Below, in pieces: positions 35,845 to 45,205 of a DNA stretch of 64,000 bases (position 1 is the first letter of the stretch; the number at the start of each line of letters is the position of its first letter). Both the position numbers and the translations under genes were made by a program. The stretch lies in contig JBATVL010000006.1 of the NCBI GenBank assembly GCA_049671745.1, positions 1 to 64,000 on the forward strand, in the 5' to 3' direction. Source of the stretch: SNAP01 sp049671745 (GTDB taxonomy: Bacteria > Bacteroidota > Bacteroidia > Bacteroidales > Marinifilaceae). The notes below the pieces were generated by a model. The model was not told where the DNA came from. It made no database searches and was given only the letters and a program-made list of their open reading frames with translations.

Positions 35845-37227
35845 ATGAAAAAGCTATTATTAATGGCTGCGATTGCCCTTTTCGCTAGTGCTTCTTTTGC
35901 ACAAAATGGTAATATCACAGCTAAGGAAATGAATAAGATTACAACTCATTTCACAAAAGATGCTAATACAAGAGCATTACAAAATGCTATTATCACTCAT
36001 AAGGACTTACGTTCTATGGCTGAAAACCATGATATAGCTGGAAAAGTAGACCATTTCTTTAAATATAAAGTTAAAGTTACTGGAATCACTAATCAGCATA
36101 GTTCTGGTAGATGTTGGATGTTTACTTCTATGAACACTCTTCGTCCAAGAGTAATTTCTAATTATTCTCTTAAGGATTTCGATTTCTCTCATAACTATCT
36201 TTATTTCTGGGATATATTCGAAAAATCTAATCTTTTCTTAGAAAATATTATTGCTACTGCTAAGAAACCTATGGGTGACAGAGAAGTAGTTACTTATTTT
36301 AAAGATCCAGTTTCTGATGGTGGCGTTTGGAATTCGTTCTACAATCTTGCTACTAAATATGGAGTTGTGCCACAATCAGTTATGCCTGAGACTGCACATT
36401 CTAATAATACTAGCCAGATGGGTAAACTTATCAAAGAGAAGATGAGACAAGCTGGATACCAAATTAGAACTCTTGCCGCTGATGGTAAAAAGACTAAAGC
36501 TTTAAGAAAATATAAAGTTGAAGTTTTAGCTGATGTATATAGAATATTATCTCTTTGTTTAGGTGAGCCTCCTGTAGATTTCACTTGGAGATTCAAAAAT
36601 TCTAAAGGTGAAATAAAATCTATCACTTCTACTCCTATGAAATTCTTTAAAGCTATAACTCCTGAGGATTATACTGCTGAAAACTATATCATGGTTATGA
36701 ATGATCCTACTCGTGAGTACTATAAGGTTTATGAGATTAAGAACTACAGAAATACTATGGAAGGTATGAACTGGACTTATCTTAACTTACCAAACGACGA
36801 GATTAAAGCTTCTGCTTTAAAATCAATCAAAAACAACGAAGCTCTTTATACTTCTTCTGATGTTGGTAAACAATTCAATAGAAAAACTGGTATTCTTGAT
36901 GTAAACAACTATAACTATAATGACCTTATGGGTGTTAACTTCGATATGGAGAAAAAAGCTAGAATCTTAACTAGACAATCTGGTTCTGCTCATGCTATGG
37001 CTCTTATCGGTTGTGATACTGATGAGAATGGTAAAACTCTTAAGTGGGAATTCGAGAACTCTTGGGGGCGTCGCGCTGGTCACAATGGTTACCTTACTTT
37101 AACTGATAAATGGTTCGATGAGTATATCTTCCGTATCATTCTTCATAAAAAATATATGAGTCCTAAGGCTGTTAAAGCTCTTAAAGGCAAAAAAATAAAT
37201 CTTCCTGTTTGGGATTATATGTTTTAA
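35845..37227 (+). CDS. Secreted C1-family aminopeptidase C/bleomycin hydrolase-like peptidase
   Basis: This papain-like cysteine peptidase of the C1B (PepC/bleomycin hydrolase) group has a signal peptide (LLLMAAIALFASASFAQ), unlike the cytoplasmic Gram-positive enzymes. The catalytic residues are visible: Cys in QHSSGRCWMFTSMNT, His in SGSAHAMALIGCD, and Asn in WEFENSWGRR. At 460 residues it is of normal length. It probably trims peptides in the periplasm or outside the cell. It lies 24 nt after lpdA, perhaps on the same transcript, and shares a bidirectional terminator with ispF. Confidence 0.9.
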   Translation: MKKLLLMAAIALFASASFAQNGNITAKEMNKITTHFTKDANTRALQNAIITHKDLRSMAENHDIAGKVDHFFKYKVKVTGITNQHSSGRCWMFTSMNTLRPRVISNYSLKDFDFSHNYLYFWDIFEKSNLFLENIIATAKKPMGDREVVTYFKDPVSDGGVWNSFYNLATKYGVVPQSVMPETAHSNNTSQMGKLIKEKMRQAGYQIRTLAADGKKTKALRKYKVEVLADVYRILSLCLGEPPVDFTWRFKNSKGEIKSITSTPMKFFKAITPEDYTAENYIMVMNDPTREYYKVYEIKNYRNTMEGMNWTYLNLPNDEIKASALKSIKNNEALYTSSDVGKQFNRKTGILDVNNYNYNDLMGVNFDMEKKARILTRQSGSAHAMALIGCDTDENGKTLKWEFENSWGRRAGHNGYLTLTDKWFDEYIFRIILHKKYMSPKAVKALKGKKINLPVWDYMF

Positions 37228-37240
37228 ATAATATTCTAAA

Positions 37241-37274
37241 AAAGGTCGATTCGTTAGAATCGACCTTTTTTTAT
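37241..37274. terminator. Bidirectional hairpin between the C1 peptidase gene and ispF
   Basis: A perfect 12-bp stem, AAAGGTCGATTC / GAATCGACCTTT with a GTTA loop, is followed by TTTTT on the plus strand and preceded by A-rich DNA. It serves convergent genes ending at 37227 and 37293. Confidence 0.9.
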
Positions 37275-37292
37275 TATATAGTAAGCAAGTTA

Positions 37293-37772
37293 TCAATCTC
37301 TAATTATTAAGACTGTCGCATAAGCTGATATTCCTTCTTCTCTACCTTCAAAACCAAGTTTCTCTGTTGTAGTAGCTTTTATAGAGACATCATCCATATC
37401 TAGTCCCATCACCTCTGCTACTACTTTTTGCATTTCAGGAATAATATCCTTTATCTTAGGACGTTCTAGACAAATAACAGAATCTATATTTGAAATCTCA
37501 TAGCCTTTTTGTCTCACCAATTCCACAGTCTTCTTTAAAAGAATTTTTGAGTCTATATTCTTAAAATCATCAGAATTATCTGGAAAATGATAACCTATGT
37601 CCCTTAATGCTGCTGCTCCTAAAAGAGCATCACATATAGAATGTAAAAGAACATCTCCATCAGAATGGGCTATACAAGATTTATAATGCTCTATCTTTAC
37701 TCCACCTAAAAAGAACTCTTTTCCCTCTTTAAATTTGTGTACATCAAAACCTATTCCTGTCTTTATTTTCAT
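37293..37772 (-). CDS. ispF: 2-C-methyl-D-erythritol 2,4-cyclodiphosphate synthase
   Basis: This enzyme cyclises CDP-methylerythritol 2-phosphate in the non-mevalonate isoprenoid pathway. The zinc ligands are in GFDVHKF and HSICDALLGAAALRDIG, the substrate loop in HSDGDVLLHS, and the C-terminal motif in ATTTEKLGFEGREEGI. At 159 residues it is full length. The gene stands alone; a promoter with good spacing is at 37836-37865. Confidence 0.97.
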   Translation of the reverse strand: MKIKTGIGFDVHKFKEGKEFFLGGVKIEHYKSCIAHSDGDVLLHSICDALLGAAALRDIGYHFPDNSDDFKNIDSKILLKKTVELVRQKGYEISNIDSVICLERPKIKDIIPEMQKVVAEVMGLDMDDVSIKATTTEKLGFEGREEGISAYATVLIIRD

Positions 37773-37835
37773 GTTTTATATCTTTTGGCAAAAAAACCAT
37801 TCAATAACTAATAAATTAAATACAATTATCTAAAC

Positions 37836-37865
37836 CAAAGATAAACTTATAGTACTTAAATACAA
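37836..37865 (-). promoter_or_regulatory. Promoter of ispF
   Basis: The minus strand has TTG (37865-37863), 19 nt, then TATCTTTG (37843-37836). This is the full Bacteroidota pattern, 63 nt upstream of the start at 37772. Confidence 0.55.
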
Positions 37866-38117
37866 TAAGAGGTTTATATATTTTTAAATAAAAAGATGAT
37901 GTTACAACATAAAATATACCGTATTTCTATTTAGATAAAAGATTTTAGACTATATTTAAGCCTAAATACTGACTATCAGAATAGTATGACTTATTGCATA
38001 CGTTAGTTTAATAAAAATGTTGTATTTTTCTTTAATCTATTTAAAAAATAGAAGAATAAAATGAAACTATTTACTAAAAAAACGTGTAAACTAATAAAGC
38101 TATATTTAGTTTTTTTA

Positions 38118-38125
38118 TACATTTG
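38118..38125 (+). promoter_or_regulatory. -7 promoter box of the GldJ-like gene
   Basis: TACATTTG is a perfect TAnnTTTG box, 32 nt before the ATG at 38158. Confidence 0.5.
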
Positions 38126-38157
38126 CGAATCTTGGTTTAAAATTAACATATTATAAT

Positions 38158-39666
38158 ATGAAACTGCAACTATCTAAACTTGGGGTAATAGGTATATCTA
38201 TAGCCCTTGCATGTACCTTACTTTCTTGCTCTGGCGGTAGAAATGGCTCTGAATCTTCTACTACTGGTTGGAAATATAACTCTAAAGAAAATGGAGGGTT
38301 TGAGTATAAAAAAGATTATAAACAACCTGTTGGTCCTGGATTAATTTATATTCCTGGTGGTTCATTCGTTATGGGTGCTGCCATGGAAGATGTTATGAGG
38401 GAAAATCATAATACAACAAGAAGAGTCACCGTATCATCTTTTTATATGGATGAAACAGAGGTTAAAAACATTGATTATCTAGAATACCTTCACTGGTTAA
38501 AACGTGTATTTGCTGAGAATAAACAAGTTCATCACGATGCGTTGCCTGATACTTTAGTTTGGCGAACAGCTTTAGCTTATAACGAACCTCTTGTTAGAAA
38601 CTATCTTCGTTTTAGGGCTTATGCAGGATACCCTGTTGTTGGTGTTAACTGGGAGCAAGCTTCTAAATTTTGTCAGTGGAGAACAGATAGGGTTAATGAG
38701 AAGATATTAATTGATAAGGGTGTTTTAAAATATAGTCCTGAATTACAAAAAGGCGAAAACAACTTTACAACTGATGCTTATCTGACTGGTTTATACCAAG
38801 GTGAAATTAAAAATAATTTAAAGAATCTAGACGGAACTGAAAGGTCTGTTCAATGGTCAGATGGTATATTGCTTCCTTCTTATAGACTTCCTACCGAAGC
38901 TGAGTGGGAATATGCTGCTTACGGTATTGTTGGGAATACTCAAGAGGAAAGAATTGATAATCTTAGAATATTTCCATGGGATGGTGCTTGGGCTAGAAGT
39001 CCTGATAAAAAAGACAGAGGAAGATTCCTAGCCAACTTCGTAAGAGGAAATGGTGACTATATGGGTATTGCTCCTGATCCTAATGATGGCGGTGTACAAA
39101 CTGTTAATGTTAGATCTTTTACTCCTAATGATTTTGGACTATATTGTATGGCCGGAAATGTTAATGAGTGGGTTGCTGATGTATACAGAGAATTAAGTTC
39201 TGAAGAAGTTAGTGAAACTAATCCTTATAGAGGTAACATTTTTGAAAAACAACTTATCGATTCTACTACTAACCGACCTATTAAAGATAGTTTAGGTAGG
39301 GTTGTTTATATTAAGCAAACTGCTAAAGATCTTGAAAATAGAAAGAACTACAGAACTGCCGATAACAGAAACTATAATGATGGTGACCTGAAATCAAGAA
39401 TTAGTATTGAAGATTCTTATAAAGGTAAAGATGCTAAAGGCAGTGGTGATATGTATCATCAAAACAATAAAGAGATTTCTACACTTGTTTCCGACCAGGC
39501 ACGTGTATATAAAGGAGGTTCTTGGAAAGATAGAATCTACTGGCTATCTCCTGGAGCTCGTAGATTCCTTAGTCAAACAAGATCTACTGACGATATTGGA
39601 TTTAGATGTGCAATGAGTCACGTTGGAGAAATGCCCGAATATAAAAGGTTCAAAAAAAATAATTAA
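38158..39666 (+). CDS. GldJ-like lipoprotein (formylglycine-generating-enzyme fold)
   Basis: This lipoprotein (leader ending TLLSCS) carries an FGE/SUMF1-type domain: GPGLIYIPGGSFVMG, FYMDETEVKNIDYLEY, LPTEAEWEYAA, CMAGNVNEWVADVY and KGGSWKD. A long insert and the end GFRCAMSHVG are typical of GldJ of gliding and type IX secreting Bacteroidota. The 502 residues are close to GldJ. GldJ stabilises other gliding/T9SS proteins and is not known to be an enzyme. murF follows directly, an arrangement I recall for gldJ in flavobacteria. The related GldK/PorK family is the main alternative. No porU, porV or other T9SS gene is in the window. Confidence 0.75.
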   Translation: MKLQLSKLGVIGISIALACTLLSCSGGRNGSESSTTGWKYNSKENGGFEYKKDYKQPVGPGLIYIPGGSFVMGAAMEDVMRENHNTTRRVTVSSFYMDETEVKNIDYLEYLHWLKRVFAENKQVHHDALPDTLVWRTALAYNEPLVRNYLRFRAYAGYPVVGVNWEQASKFCQWRTDRVNEKILIDKGVLKYSPELQKGENNFTTDAYLTGLYQGEIKNNLKNLDGTERSVQWSDGILLPSYRLPTEAEWEYAAYGIVGNTQEERIDNLRIFPWDGAWARSPDKKDRGRFLANFVRGNGDYMGIAPDPNDGGVQTVNVRSFTPNDFGLYCMAGNVNEWVADVYRELSSEEVSETNPYRGNIFEKQLIDSTTNRPIKDSLGRVVYIKQTAKDLENRKNYRTADNRNYNDGDLKSRISIEDSYKGKDAKGSGDMYHQNNKEISTLVSDQARVYKGGSWKDRIYWLSPGARRFLSQTRSTDDIGFRCAMSHVGEMPEYKRFKKNN

Positions 39667-39672
39667 TAAATC

Positions 39673-39705
39673 AAATGTCCTAAAGCTTCTTTAGGACATT
39701 TTTTT
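39673..39705 (+). terminator. Hairpin terminator after the GldJ-like gene
   Basis: Stem AAATGTCCTAAAG / CTTTAGGACATTT (13 bp, 3-nt loop) is followed by a T-run. It separates gldJ from murF, whose ATG is at 39719, so murF must read through it or use a promoter of its own. Confidence 0.8.
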
Positions 39706-39718
39706 AATATATTATAAC

Positions 39719-41005
39719 ATGCAAATAAAAGATATATATTCTATTTTCCTTCAATACCCTTCTATCTGTACTGATTCTAGAAAAATCAATAAAGACGATA
39801 TCTTCTTTGCTATTAAAGGAGAGTCTTTTAATGGTAATAAATTTGCTGAAAAAGCTATTAAAGAGGGATGTTCTTTTGCAATCATAGATGAAAAAAAATA
39901 CAAAACATCTGAAAAACATATTCTTGTTAAAAATGTGCTTACTTGCCTACAAGAATTAGCCAGTTTTCATAGAGATCAACTAAAAATTCCTATTATTGGA
40001 ATTACTGGAACTAATGGGAAAACAACCACAAAAGAACTTATTCGTGCTGTACTTGAAGTTAAATTCAATACATATGCTACTGAAGGAAATTTCAATAATC
40101 ATATAGGTGTCCCACTTAGCTTACTTTCTATCAATTCAGATCATGAGATTGCTGTTATAGAAATGGGTGCTAATCATCAACACGAGATTGCTCAACTAAC
40201 TAATATAGTTAAACCTAATTTTGGGATTATTACAAATATTGGGAAAGCACATTTAGAAGGTTTTGGATCTTTTGACAATCTTAAGAATACTAAAAAAGAA
40301 CTTTACGATTATATTGAAAAATATGGAGAGTTGTTATTTGTAAATAAGGATAACGCCATGCTTACTGATATGTCTGCAAAGATAAAAAGATTCACATATG
40401 GCAGTAAAGAAGCTGATTCTAAAGCTAAATATACTCAAGCATCTCCTTTTCTTATTATAGAACTTGTGAGTCCCAAAGGATTACTCTATATAAAAACAAA
40501 ACTTATAGGAGGATACAACTACGAAAATGTTCTCGCAGCAGCTTCTATTGGACGTTATTTCAAAATTGATGATATATACATAAAAAAAAGTTTAGAAGAA
40601 TACATACCTTCAAACAATCGTTCTCAACTAAAAAAAACAGAGAGAAATACTCTAATTCTTGATTCTTATAATGCGAATCCTACTAGTATGACTGCAGCTA
40701 TTATTAATTTCAGAGAGATTAAAGATAAAAATAAGGCTCTGATTCTAGGAGACATGCTTGAACTTGGAAAAGAAAGTAATAAGGAACACAAACTGATTAT
40801 TAAACTAATTGAAGATAATAAATTCAAGAAAATATTCCTTGTCGGTTCTGAATTCTTTAAACAGGAATGTCAAAGTTACGTTAAAAAGTTTGAAAAAACA
40901 GAAGACCTAATTGAGCTATTAAAGAAGGAACCTATTGATAATCACACTGTTCTAATAAAAGGATCAAGAGGTATCAAATTAGAAGACTGCATAGACATAT
41001 TGTAG
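39719..41005 (+). CDS. murF: UDP-MurNAc-tripeptide--D-alanyl-D-alanine ligase
   Basis: This cytoplasmic Mur ligase adds D-Ala-D-Ala to the peptidoglycan precursor. It shows an N-terminal uridine-binding domain (STDSRKINKDDIFFAIKG type, here CTDSRKINK), ATP-binding GITGTNGKTTTKEL, IEMGANHQHEIAQL, and the C-terminal domain with LILDSYNANPTSMTAAI and LILGDMLELG. At 428 residues it is full length. It lies just downstream of the GldJ-like gene and 49 nt upstream of a glycosyltransferase. Confidence 0.96.
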   Translation: MQIKDIYSIFLQYPSICTDSRKINKDDIFFAIKGESFNGNKFAEKAIKEGCSFAIIDEKKYKTSEKHILVKNVLTCLQELASFHRDQLKIPIIGITGTNGKTTTKELIRAVLEVKFNTYATEGNFNNHIGVPLSLLSINSDHEIAVIEMGANHQHEIAQLTNIVKPNFGIITNIGKAHLEGFGSFDNLKNTKKELYDYIEKYGELLFVNKDNAMLTDMSAKIKRFTYGSKEADSKAKYTQASPFLIIELVSPKGLLYIKTKLIGGYNYENVLAAASIGRYFKIDDIYIKKSLEEYIPSNNRSQLKKTERNTLILDSYNANPTSMTAAIINFREIKDKNKALILGDMLELGKESNKEHKLIIKLIEDNKFKKIFLVGSEFFKQECQSYVKKFEKTEDLIELLKKEPIDNHTVLIKGSRGIKLEDCIDIL

Positions 41006-41054
41006 ATATAACTTTTATCTGTATCTTTAAATTATAATCATTAATACAAACAAT

Positions 41055-41777
41055 GTGAATAATAGCCTAGTAATAATACCAACATATAACGAGAAAGAGA
41101 ATATTGAAAAAATAATTAAAAAAGTAATATCTCTTGATAAAGATTTCGATATTCTTGTTATTGAAGACAATTCTCCTGACGGAACAGCAGATATAGTTAA
41201 AAAACTTCAAAAAGATTTTACACAAATAAATATATTAGAAAGAAAAGGCAAGCTTGGGCTAGGCACTGCATATATTGCAGGATTTAAGTGGGCGATTGGA
41301 AAAGGTTACGATTATATATTCGAGATGGATGCAGATTTCTCTCATAATCCCGAAGATTTAATTCATTTATATAATGCCTGCGCTAATGGAGCAGATATGT
41401 CAATAGGTTCAAGGTACGTTTCTGGAGTAAATGTAGTTAATTGGCCAATGGGGAGGGTTTTAATGTCTTATTTTGCATCTAAATATGTTAATTTTATTAC
41501 TCGAATGCATATAAATGATGCAACTGCTGGTTTTGTTTGCTATACAAAGAAAGTTCTAGAGAAAATTGACTTAGATGCTATAAAATTTAAAGGATACGCT
41601 TTCCAAATTGAAATGAAATTTACTACTTGGAAATATGGCTTTAAAATAAAAGAGGTACCTATTATATTTACTGACAGAACAGAAGGTACATCTAAAATGA
41701 GTGGCGGAATATTTAATGAAGCATTTTGGGGTGTTATTACAATGAAAATTAGCTCATGGTTTAAATCATACAAATAA
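41055..41777 (+). CDS. GT2 polyprenol-phosphate mannosyltransferase-like (DPM1 type)
   Basis: This soluble family 2 glycosyltransferase of 240 residues resembles dolichol-phosphate mannose synthase. It shows VIIPTYNEKENIEKII, VIEDNSPDGTADIV, GLGTAYIAGFKWA, the metal-binding DAD in FEMDADFSHNPEDL, and IGSRYVSG. The start is a GTG at 41055, since the nearby ATG (41053) is out of frame and stops at once. It would charge a polyprenyl phosphate with mannose or another sugar for glycan or lipoprotein modification. The next gene, a dihydroorotase, begins 2 nt after its stop. Confidence 0.88.
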   Translation: MNNSLVIIPTYNEKENIEKIIKKVISLDKDFDILVIEDNSPDGTADIVKKLQKDFTQINILERKGKLGLGTAYIAGFKWAIGKGYDYIFEMDADFSHNPEDLIHLYNACANGADMSIGSRYVSGVNVVNWPMGRVLMSYFASKYVNFITRMHINDATAGFVCYTKKVLEKIDLDAIKFKGYAFQIEMKFTTWKYGFKIKEVPIIFTDRTEGTSKMSGGIFNEAFWGVITMKISSWFKSYK

Positions 41778-41778
41778 T

Positions 41779-43110
41779 ATGAGATACTTAATAAAGAACG
41801 CAAATATTGTTAACGAAGGTAGAACCTTCAACGGTAGCATTATTATTGATAATGGTGTTATTAAACACATTAGTGAAAAGAATAATCTATCTGAAGAAGG
41901 CTGTGTTATTATTAATGGAACAGATAAATATCTTATTCCTGGGGTTATTGATGATCAAGTTCATTTTAGAGAACCTGGTTTAACTCATAAAGGTGATATT
42001 CAAGAAGGTGCTATGGCAGCTGTTGCTGGTGGGACAACATCTTTTATGGACATGCCTAATGTAGTGCCTCAATCTATAACTCTTGAACTTTTAGAAAAGA
42101 GATATGAAATTGCAGCAGAAAAAGCTATTGCAAATTATTCTTTCTACCTAGGTGCAACTAATGACAATATTGAAGAAATTAAGAATATTAATCCCAAAAA
42201 CATATGTGGATTGAAAATTTTCATGGGATCTTCAACTGGCAATATGCTGGTTGATAATGAAGAGAAACTTGAAGATATATTCAAAACATGCCCAACCCTT
42301 ATAGCTACACACTGCGAGGATTCTCCCACTATAGAAGCAAATCTAAAAGAATATATAAAAAAATATGGCGATGATATTCCTTGTAAATTTCATCCTATAA
42401 TTAGATCATCTGAGGCTTGCTACAAATCGTCTTCTAAGGCTGTAGCATTAGCTAAAAAGCACAATGCCAGATTACATGTTCTTCATCTTTCTACAGCTAA
42501 AGAAATTAAACTTTTCTCAGTTGAAGATAGAAATACAAAACGTATTACTGGAGAAGTTTGTGTGCATCATCTTTGGTTCAACGAAACCGCGTATAAAGAA
42601 AAAGGTAATTTTGTTAGATGGAATCCAGCCATTAAATCAGAAAATGACAGAACAAGTCTAATTAAAGCTCTTAAAGAAGGACGTTTAGATGTAGTAGCTA
42701 CAGATCATGCTCCTCATACTATAAAAGAAAAAACAGGTGTATATACTAAAGCTGCTGGAGGAGGACCTCTTGTGCAACATTCACTTGTATGTATGTTAGA
42801 ACTTGCTAAAGAAGGTCAAATAAGCATAGAACAGGTTGTTGATAAAATGTGTCATGCTCCTGCTGATATATTTGCTATAGATAAAAGAGGTTATATTAAA
42901 GAAGGATTTCATGCCGATCTTTGCTTAGTATCTAAAGAAGCTTGGACTGTGAGTAAAGAAAATATATTATATAAATGCGGATGGTCTTCTTTCGAGGGTA
43001 CCACATTTAATCACAAAGTTGAAAAAACTTTTGTAAACGGTAATCTTGTTTATGACAAAGGTATATTTAACGATAATATTAAAGGTGAAAGACTAGTATT
43101 TAATAAATAA
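41779..43110 (+). CDS. Dihydroorotase
   Basis: This amidohydrolase of pyrimidine synthesis interconverts carbamoyl-aspartate and dihydroorotate. It shows the metal-binding DDQVHFREPGLTHKGDI, a substrate/metal region with GLKIFMGSSTGNM, ATHCED, LHVLHLSTAKE and the signature ATDHAPHTIKEK. At 443 residues it fits the long dihydroorotase group; allantoinase is a close alternative but less likely in this setting. It is co-transcribed with the glycosyltransferase, an arrangement also seen in other Bacteroidales as I recall. Confidence 0.9.
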   Translation: MRYLIKNANIVNEGRTFNGSIIIDNGVIKHISEKNNLSEEGCVIINGTDKYLIPGVIDDQVHFREPGLTHKGDIQEGAMAAVAGGTTSFMDMPNVVPQSITLELLEKRYEIAAEKAIANYSFYLGATNDNIEEIKNINPKNICGLKIFMGSSTGNMLVDNEEKLEDIFKTCPTLIATHCEDSPTIEANLKEYIKKYGDDIPCKFHPIIRSSEACYKSSSKAVALAKKHNARLHVLHLSTAKEIKLFSVEDRNTKRITGEVCVHHLWFNETAYKEKGNFVRWNPAIKSENDRTSLIKALKEGRLDVVATDHAPHTIKEKTGVYTKAAGGGPLVQHSLVCMLELAKEGQISIEQVVDKMCHAPADIFAIDKRGYIKEGFHADLCLVSKEAWTVSKENILYKCGWSSFEGTTFNHKVEKTFVNGNLVYDKGIFNDNIKGERLVFNK

Positions 43111-43117
43111 GATCTAT

Positions 43118-43150
43118 AAAAAAGCCGATTCATATGAATCGGCTTTTTAT
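43118..43150. terminator. Bidirectional hairpin after the dihydroorotase gene
   Basis: The nearly perfect palindrome AAAAAGCCGATTCATATGAATCGGCTTTTT, described here by its arms AAAAAGCCGATTC and GAATCGGCTTTTT, sits between convergent genes ending at 43110 and 43173. Confidence 0.9.
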
Positions 43151-43172
43151 TTGTATCTTATTTTAAGATAAA

Positions 43173-44231
43173 TTACTGAATAAAGAATTTACATCCATAT
43201 GCATTTATCTTAACTTTTGATTTAAAGTTATTTACACCACCATACTTACCCTCTGAGATAAATACTTTTTTCTTAGCTGTATTTCTTCTCTTAACATCAA
43301 TACCTGCAGGTAAATCAAGTTTAACATTCTTATGATGACGAATTTCTATATCATAAGCAGCTCCTTGCATAAAAGTTAGTCCTGTTCTTGCTCTTTCAGT
43401 TTTAACATCAACTAATGAAAACATATTATGAATATTTCTCACATTCAAACTGCCAAACCATAAGTCAAAAATTAACTCTTCACTTACATCCTGAACAATA
43501 TAATCAGTCATAGATGATGAACCTCTTAAACTTGTTACATTTCCTATATTACAATTTCCTTTACTACTGGTAATAACGATCTTATTAGCCTCTGTAATAT
43601 TAATTTCTGAATGTTTTGCATCTATATTAATATCATCTGCCTTAGCTATATTAATCTCCTTGTTATCCTCAAAAAGACAAGTAGATTTTACAAGATATTC
43701 TATATTCACAGATCCTGAATTAACATTAATAGAACTTTGTCCTAATGCCTTTCCAATCTTCAAATCTCCATCTTTTACATCAACATTTAACTTTCCAGCA
43801 AAATCACCAATAAATACATTACCCTGCTCATTTGCCAACTTTAATGCGATATTCTTAGGCATATGAATTACGTAATCAATCTTTGTACTACCTCCTGAAA
43901 AGAAGGCGTTTGAAAATTTAGATATTTTAAAATTTTCTGAGAATCCAGTTATTACATTAATATAATCAGCCTTCTGCACAAAAGAGATATTAATCTTATT
44001 AAGGATAGTATTAACCTTTTCCATACTCCTTGCATCAACTTTAATATCAATCTTTATTTCTATAACATCTTTATCCCACTGTTCAATTTCTATTTGCCCA
44101 TATCTATTTTCAACTACAAGCTCTTTGATATTTTCAGCCTTAAAAGTTTTCTCAACTTTCTTATGCTTCACATCTGCCTTCACTGTAAGGCATGTAAAAA
44201 GTACAAATATAATAAATAGAATTCTCTTCAT
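43173..44231 (-). CDS. Secreted DUF4097-like beta-repeat protein
   Basis: The signal peptide (ILFIIFVLFTCLTVKA) is followed by about 330 residues. They consist mostly of short alternating beta strands such as ELVVENRYGQIEIEQWDKD, LKIGKALGQSSINVNSGSVN and IVITSSKGNCNIG, the pattern of DUF4097/DUF2807-type beta-solenoid adhesin-like domains. Function is unknown; the protein is probably periplasmic or surface-bound. It is the last gene of the Pth-S4-DUF4924 cluster, 38 nt after DUF4924, so it may be co-transcribed. Confidence 0.7.
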   Translation of the reverse strand: MKRILFIIFVLFTCLTVKADVKHKKVEKTFKAENIKELVVENRYGQIEIEQWDKDVIEIKIDIKVDARSMEKVNTILNKINISFVQKADYINVITGFSENFKISKFSNAFFSGGSTKIDYVIHMPKNIALKLANEQGNVFIGDFAGKLNVDVKDGDLKIGKALGQSSINVNSGSVNIEYLVKSTCLFEDNKEINIAKADDINIDAKHSEINITEANKIVITSSKGNCNIGNVTSLRGSSSMTDYIVQDVSEELIFDLWFGSLNVRNIHNMFSLVDVKTERARTGLTFMQGAAYDIEIRHHKNVKLDLPAGIDVKRRNTAKKKVFISEGKYGGVNNFKSKVKINAYGCKFFIQ

Positions 44232-44269
44232 TTAGTATTATTTTTAGTTTATTCCTTAAGATATGAAGC

Positions 44270-44818
44270 CTACTCCTTATCTAAATCTTTATCTTCCATC
44301 TCTTTATATTTCTTGCTAAGATAAGCAAGCATCTTACTAAAACCATTAATTGCAGTTGTAGTTTCCTTTGAAACAATCTTTTTCTGAAGTTTAAGCATTA
44401 AAACGCCATAAAGAGCCATTATTGCAAGTTCAACATCTGAGATGTCGTTAGATACGCTATTTCCAGCCCTAAACTCAATCAGATTATCTGCTGACATTTG
44501 AATAATTTGTGCATATCTTGGATCTTTTACCTCATGAAGAAGGTTGAAATGTAAATCAGTCATATCATTTACGATATTCTTAATTACCTGTACATGTCCT
44601 TTTTCTAACACATTTTCAATTTTCATCATTTCAGAAAGATTAGCATACCAATACTTAATCTCTTCTACTTTTTCTGATGAATAATTCTGTGTACCAAAAA
44701 TGGCCATATAAAGCTTGTCCGAATCAAAATTAAAAGCACGTAACAAATCTTCCACTTGCCACATATATATAACATACTCGGCTATATTCGATTTCTTTTT
44801 CTCTTTAGCTATTAACAT
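44270..44818 (-). CDS. DUF4924 family protein
   Basis: This cytoplasmic helical protein of 182 residues has the features of DUF4924: IAEYVIYMWQVEDLLRAF, VEEIKYWYANLSEMM, LHFNLLHEVKDPRY and a lysine/glutamate-rich end. Function is unknown. The start overlaps the stop of the S4-domain gene by one base, so it is translated as part of the same operon. Confidence 0.82.
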   Translation of the reverse strand: MLIAKEKKKSNIAEYVIYMWQVEDLLRAFNFDSDKLYMAIFGTQNYSSEKVEEIKYWYANLSEMMKIENVLEKGHVQVIKNIVNDMTDLHFNLLHEVKDPRYAQIIQMSADNLIEFRAGNSVSNDISDVELAIMALYGVLMLKLQKKIVSKETTTAINGFSKMLAYLSKKYKEMEDKDLDKE

Positions 44819-45201
44819 TATGAATCTTTTAATCGTTCAATATCTCGTCTATCTCTTTTAGTTGGTCTTCCAACACCTCTATCGCGCTTTTCAAAACCGA
44901 AAGAATTAGTTACATTCAGCAAATCCAATTGATCTTGCGAAGTAATATCTTCAACAAAACCTGGAGTTAAAGCTGCTCCCATTCTCTTGCTTGATAAGGC
45001 TAACACACGGTATGTACGAATAATAGGGGGACGCTTTACTTGTATCTCAGTACCAATAGAAATCTCTCGTGAAGGTTTAACATTAACCCCCTTAAGCATT
45101 ACCTTATTATTCCTACATTCGTCGGCAGCAAGACTTCTAGTCTTATATATGCGAACTGCCCAAAGCCATTTATCTATACGTATTTTTTCAGATGCACTCA
45201 T
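44818..45201 (-). CDS. S4-domain RNA-binding protein (HslR/Hsp15-like)
   Basis: This small basic RNA-binding protein of 127 residues opens IRIDKWLWAVRIYKTRSLA, the S4 fold of Hsp15, which rescues peptidyl-tRNA-bearing large ribosomal subunits. The tail EKRDRGVGRPTKRDRRDIE is arginine-rich, as in the family. It starts 4 nt after pth, fitting a translation-rescue theme: Pth recycles peptidyl-tRNA and Hsp15 frees blocked 50S subunits. Confidence 0.9.
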   Translation of the reverse strand: MSASEKIRIDKWLWAVRIYKTRSLAADECRNNKVMLKGVNVKPSREISIGTEIQVKRPPIIRTYRVLALSSKRMGAALTPGFVEDITSQDQLDLLNVTNSFGFEKRDRGVGRPTKRDRRDIERLKDS

Positions 45202-45205
45202 AAGA

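Larger units (their letters stand above)
37773..38157. other. 385-bp divergent intergenic region
   Basis: This AT-rich stretch lies between ispF and the GldJ-like gene. Besides the two promoters (37836-37865 minus, 38118-38125 plus) I see no reading frame with protein-like content, no strong hairpin and no tRNA. Confidence 0.5.
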
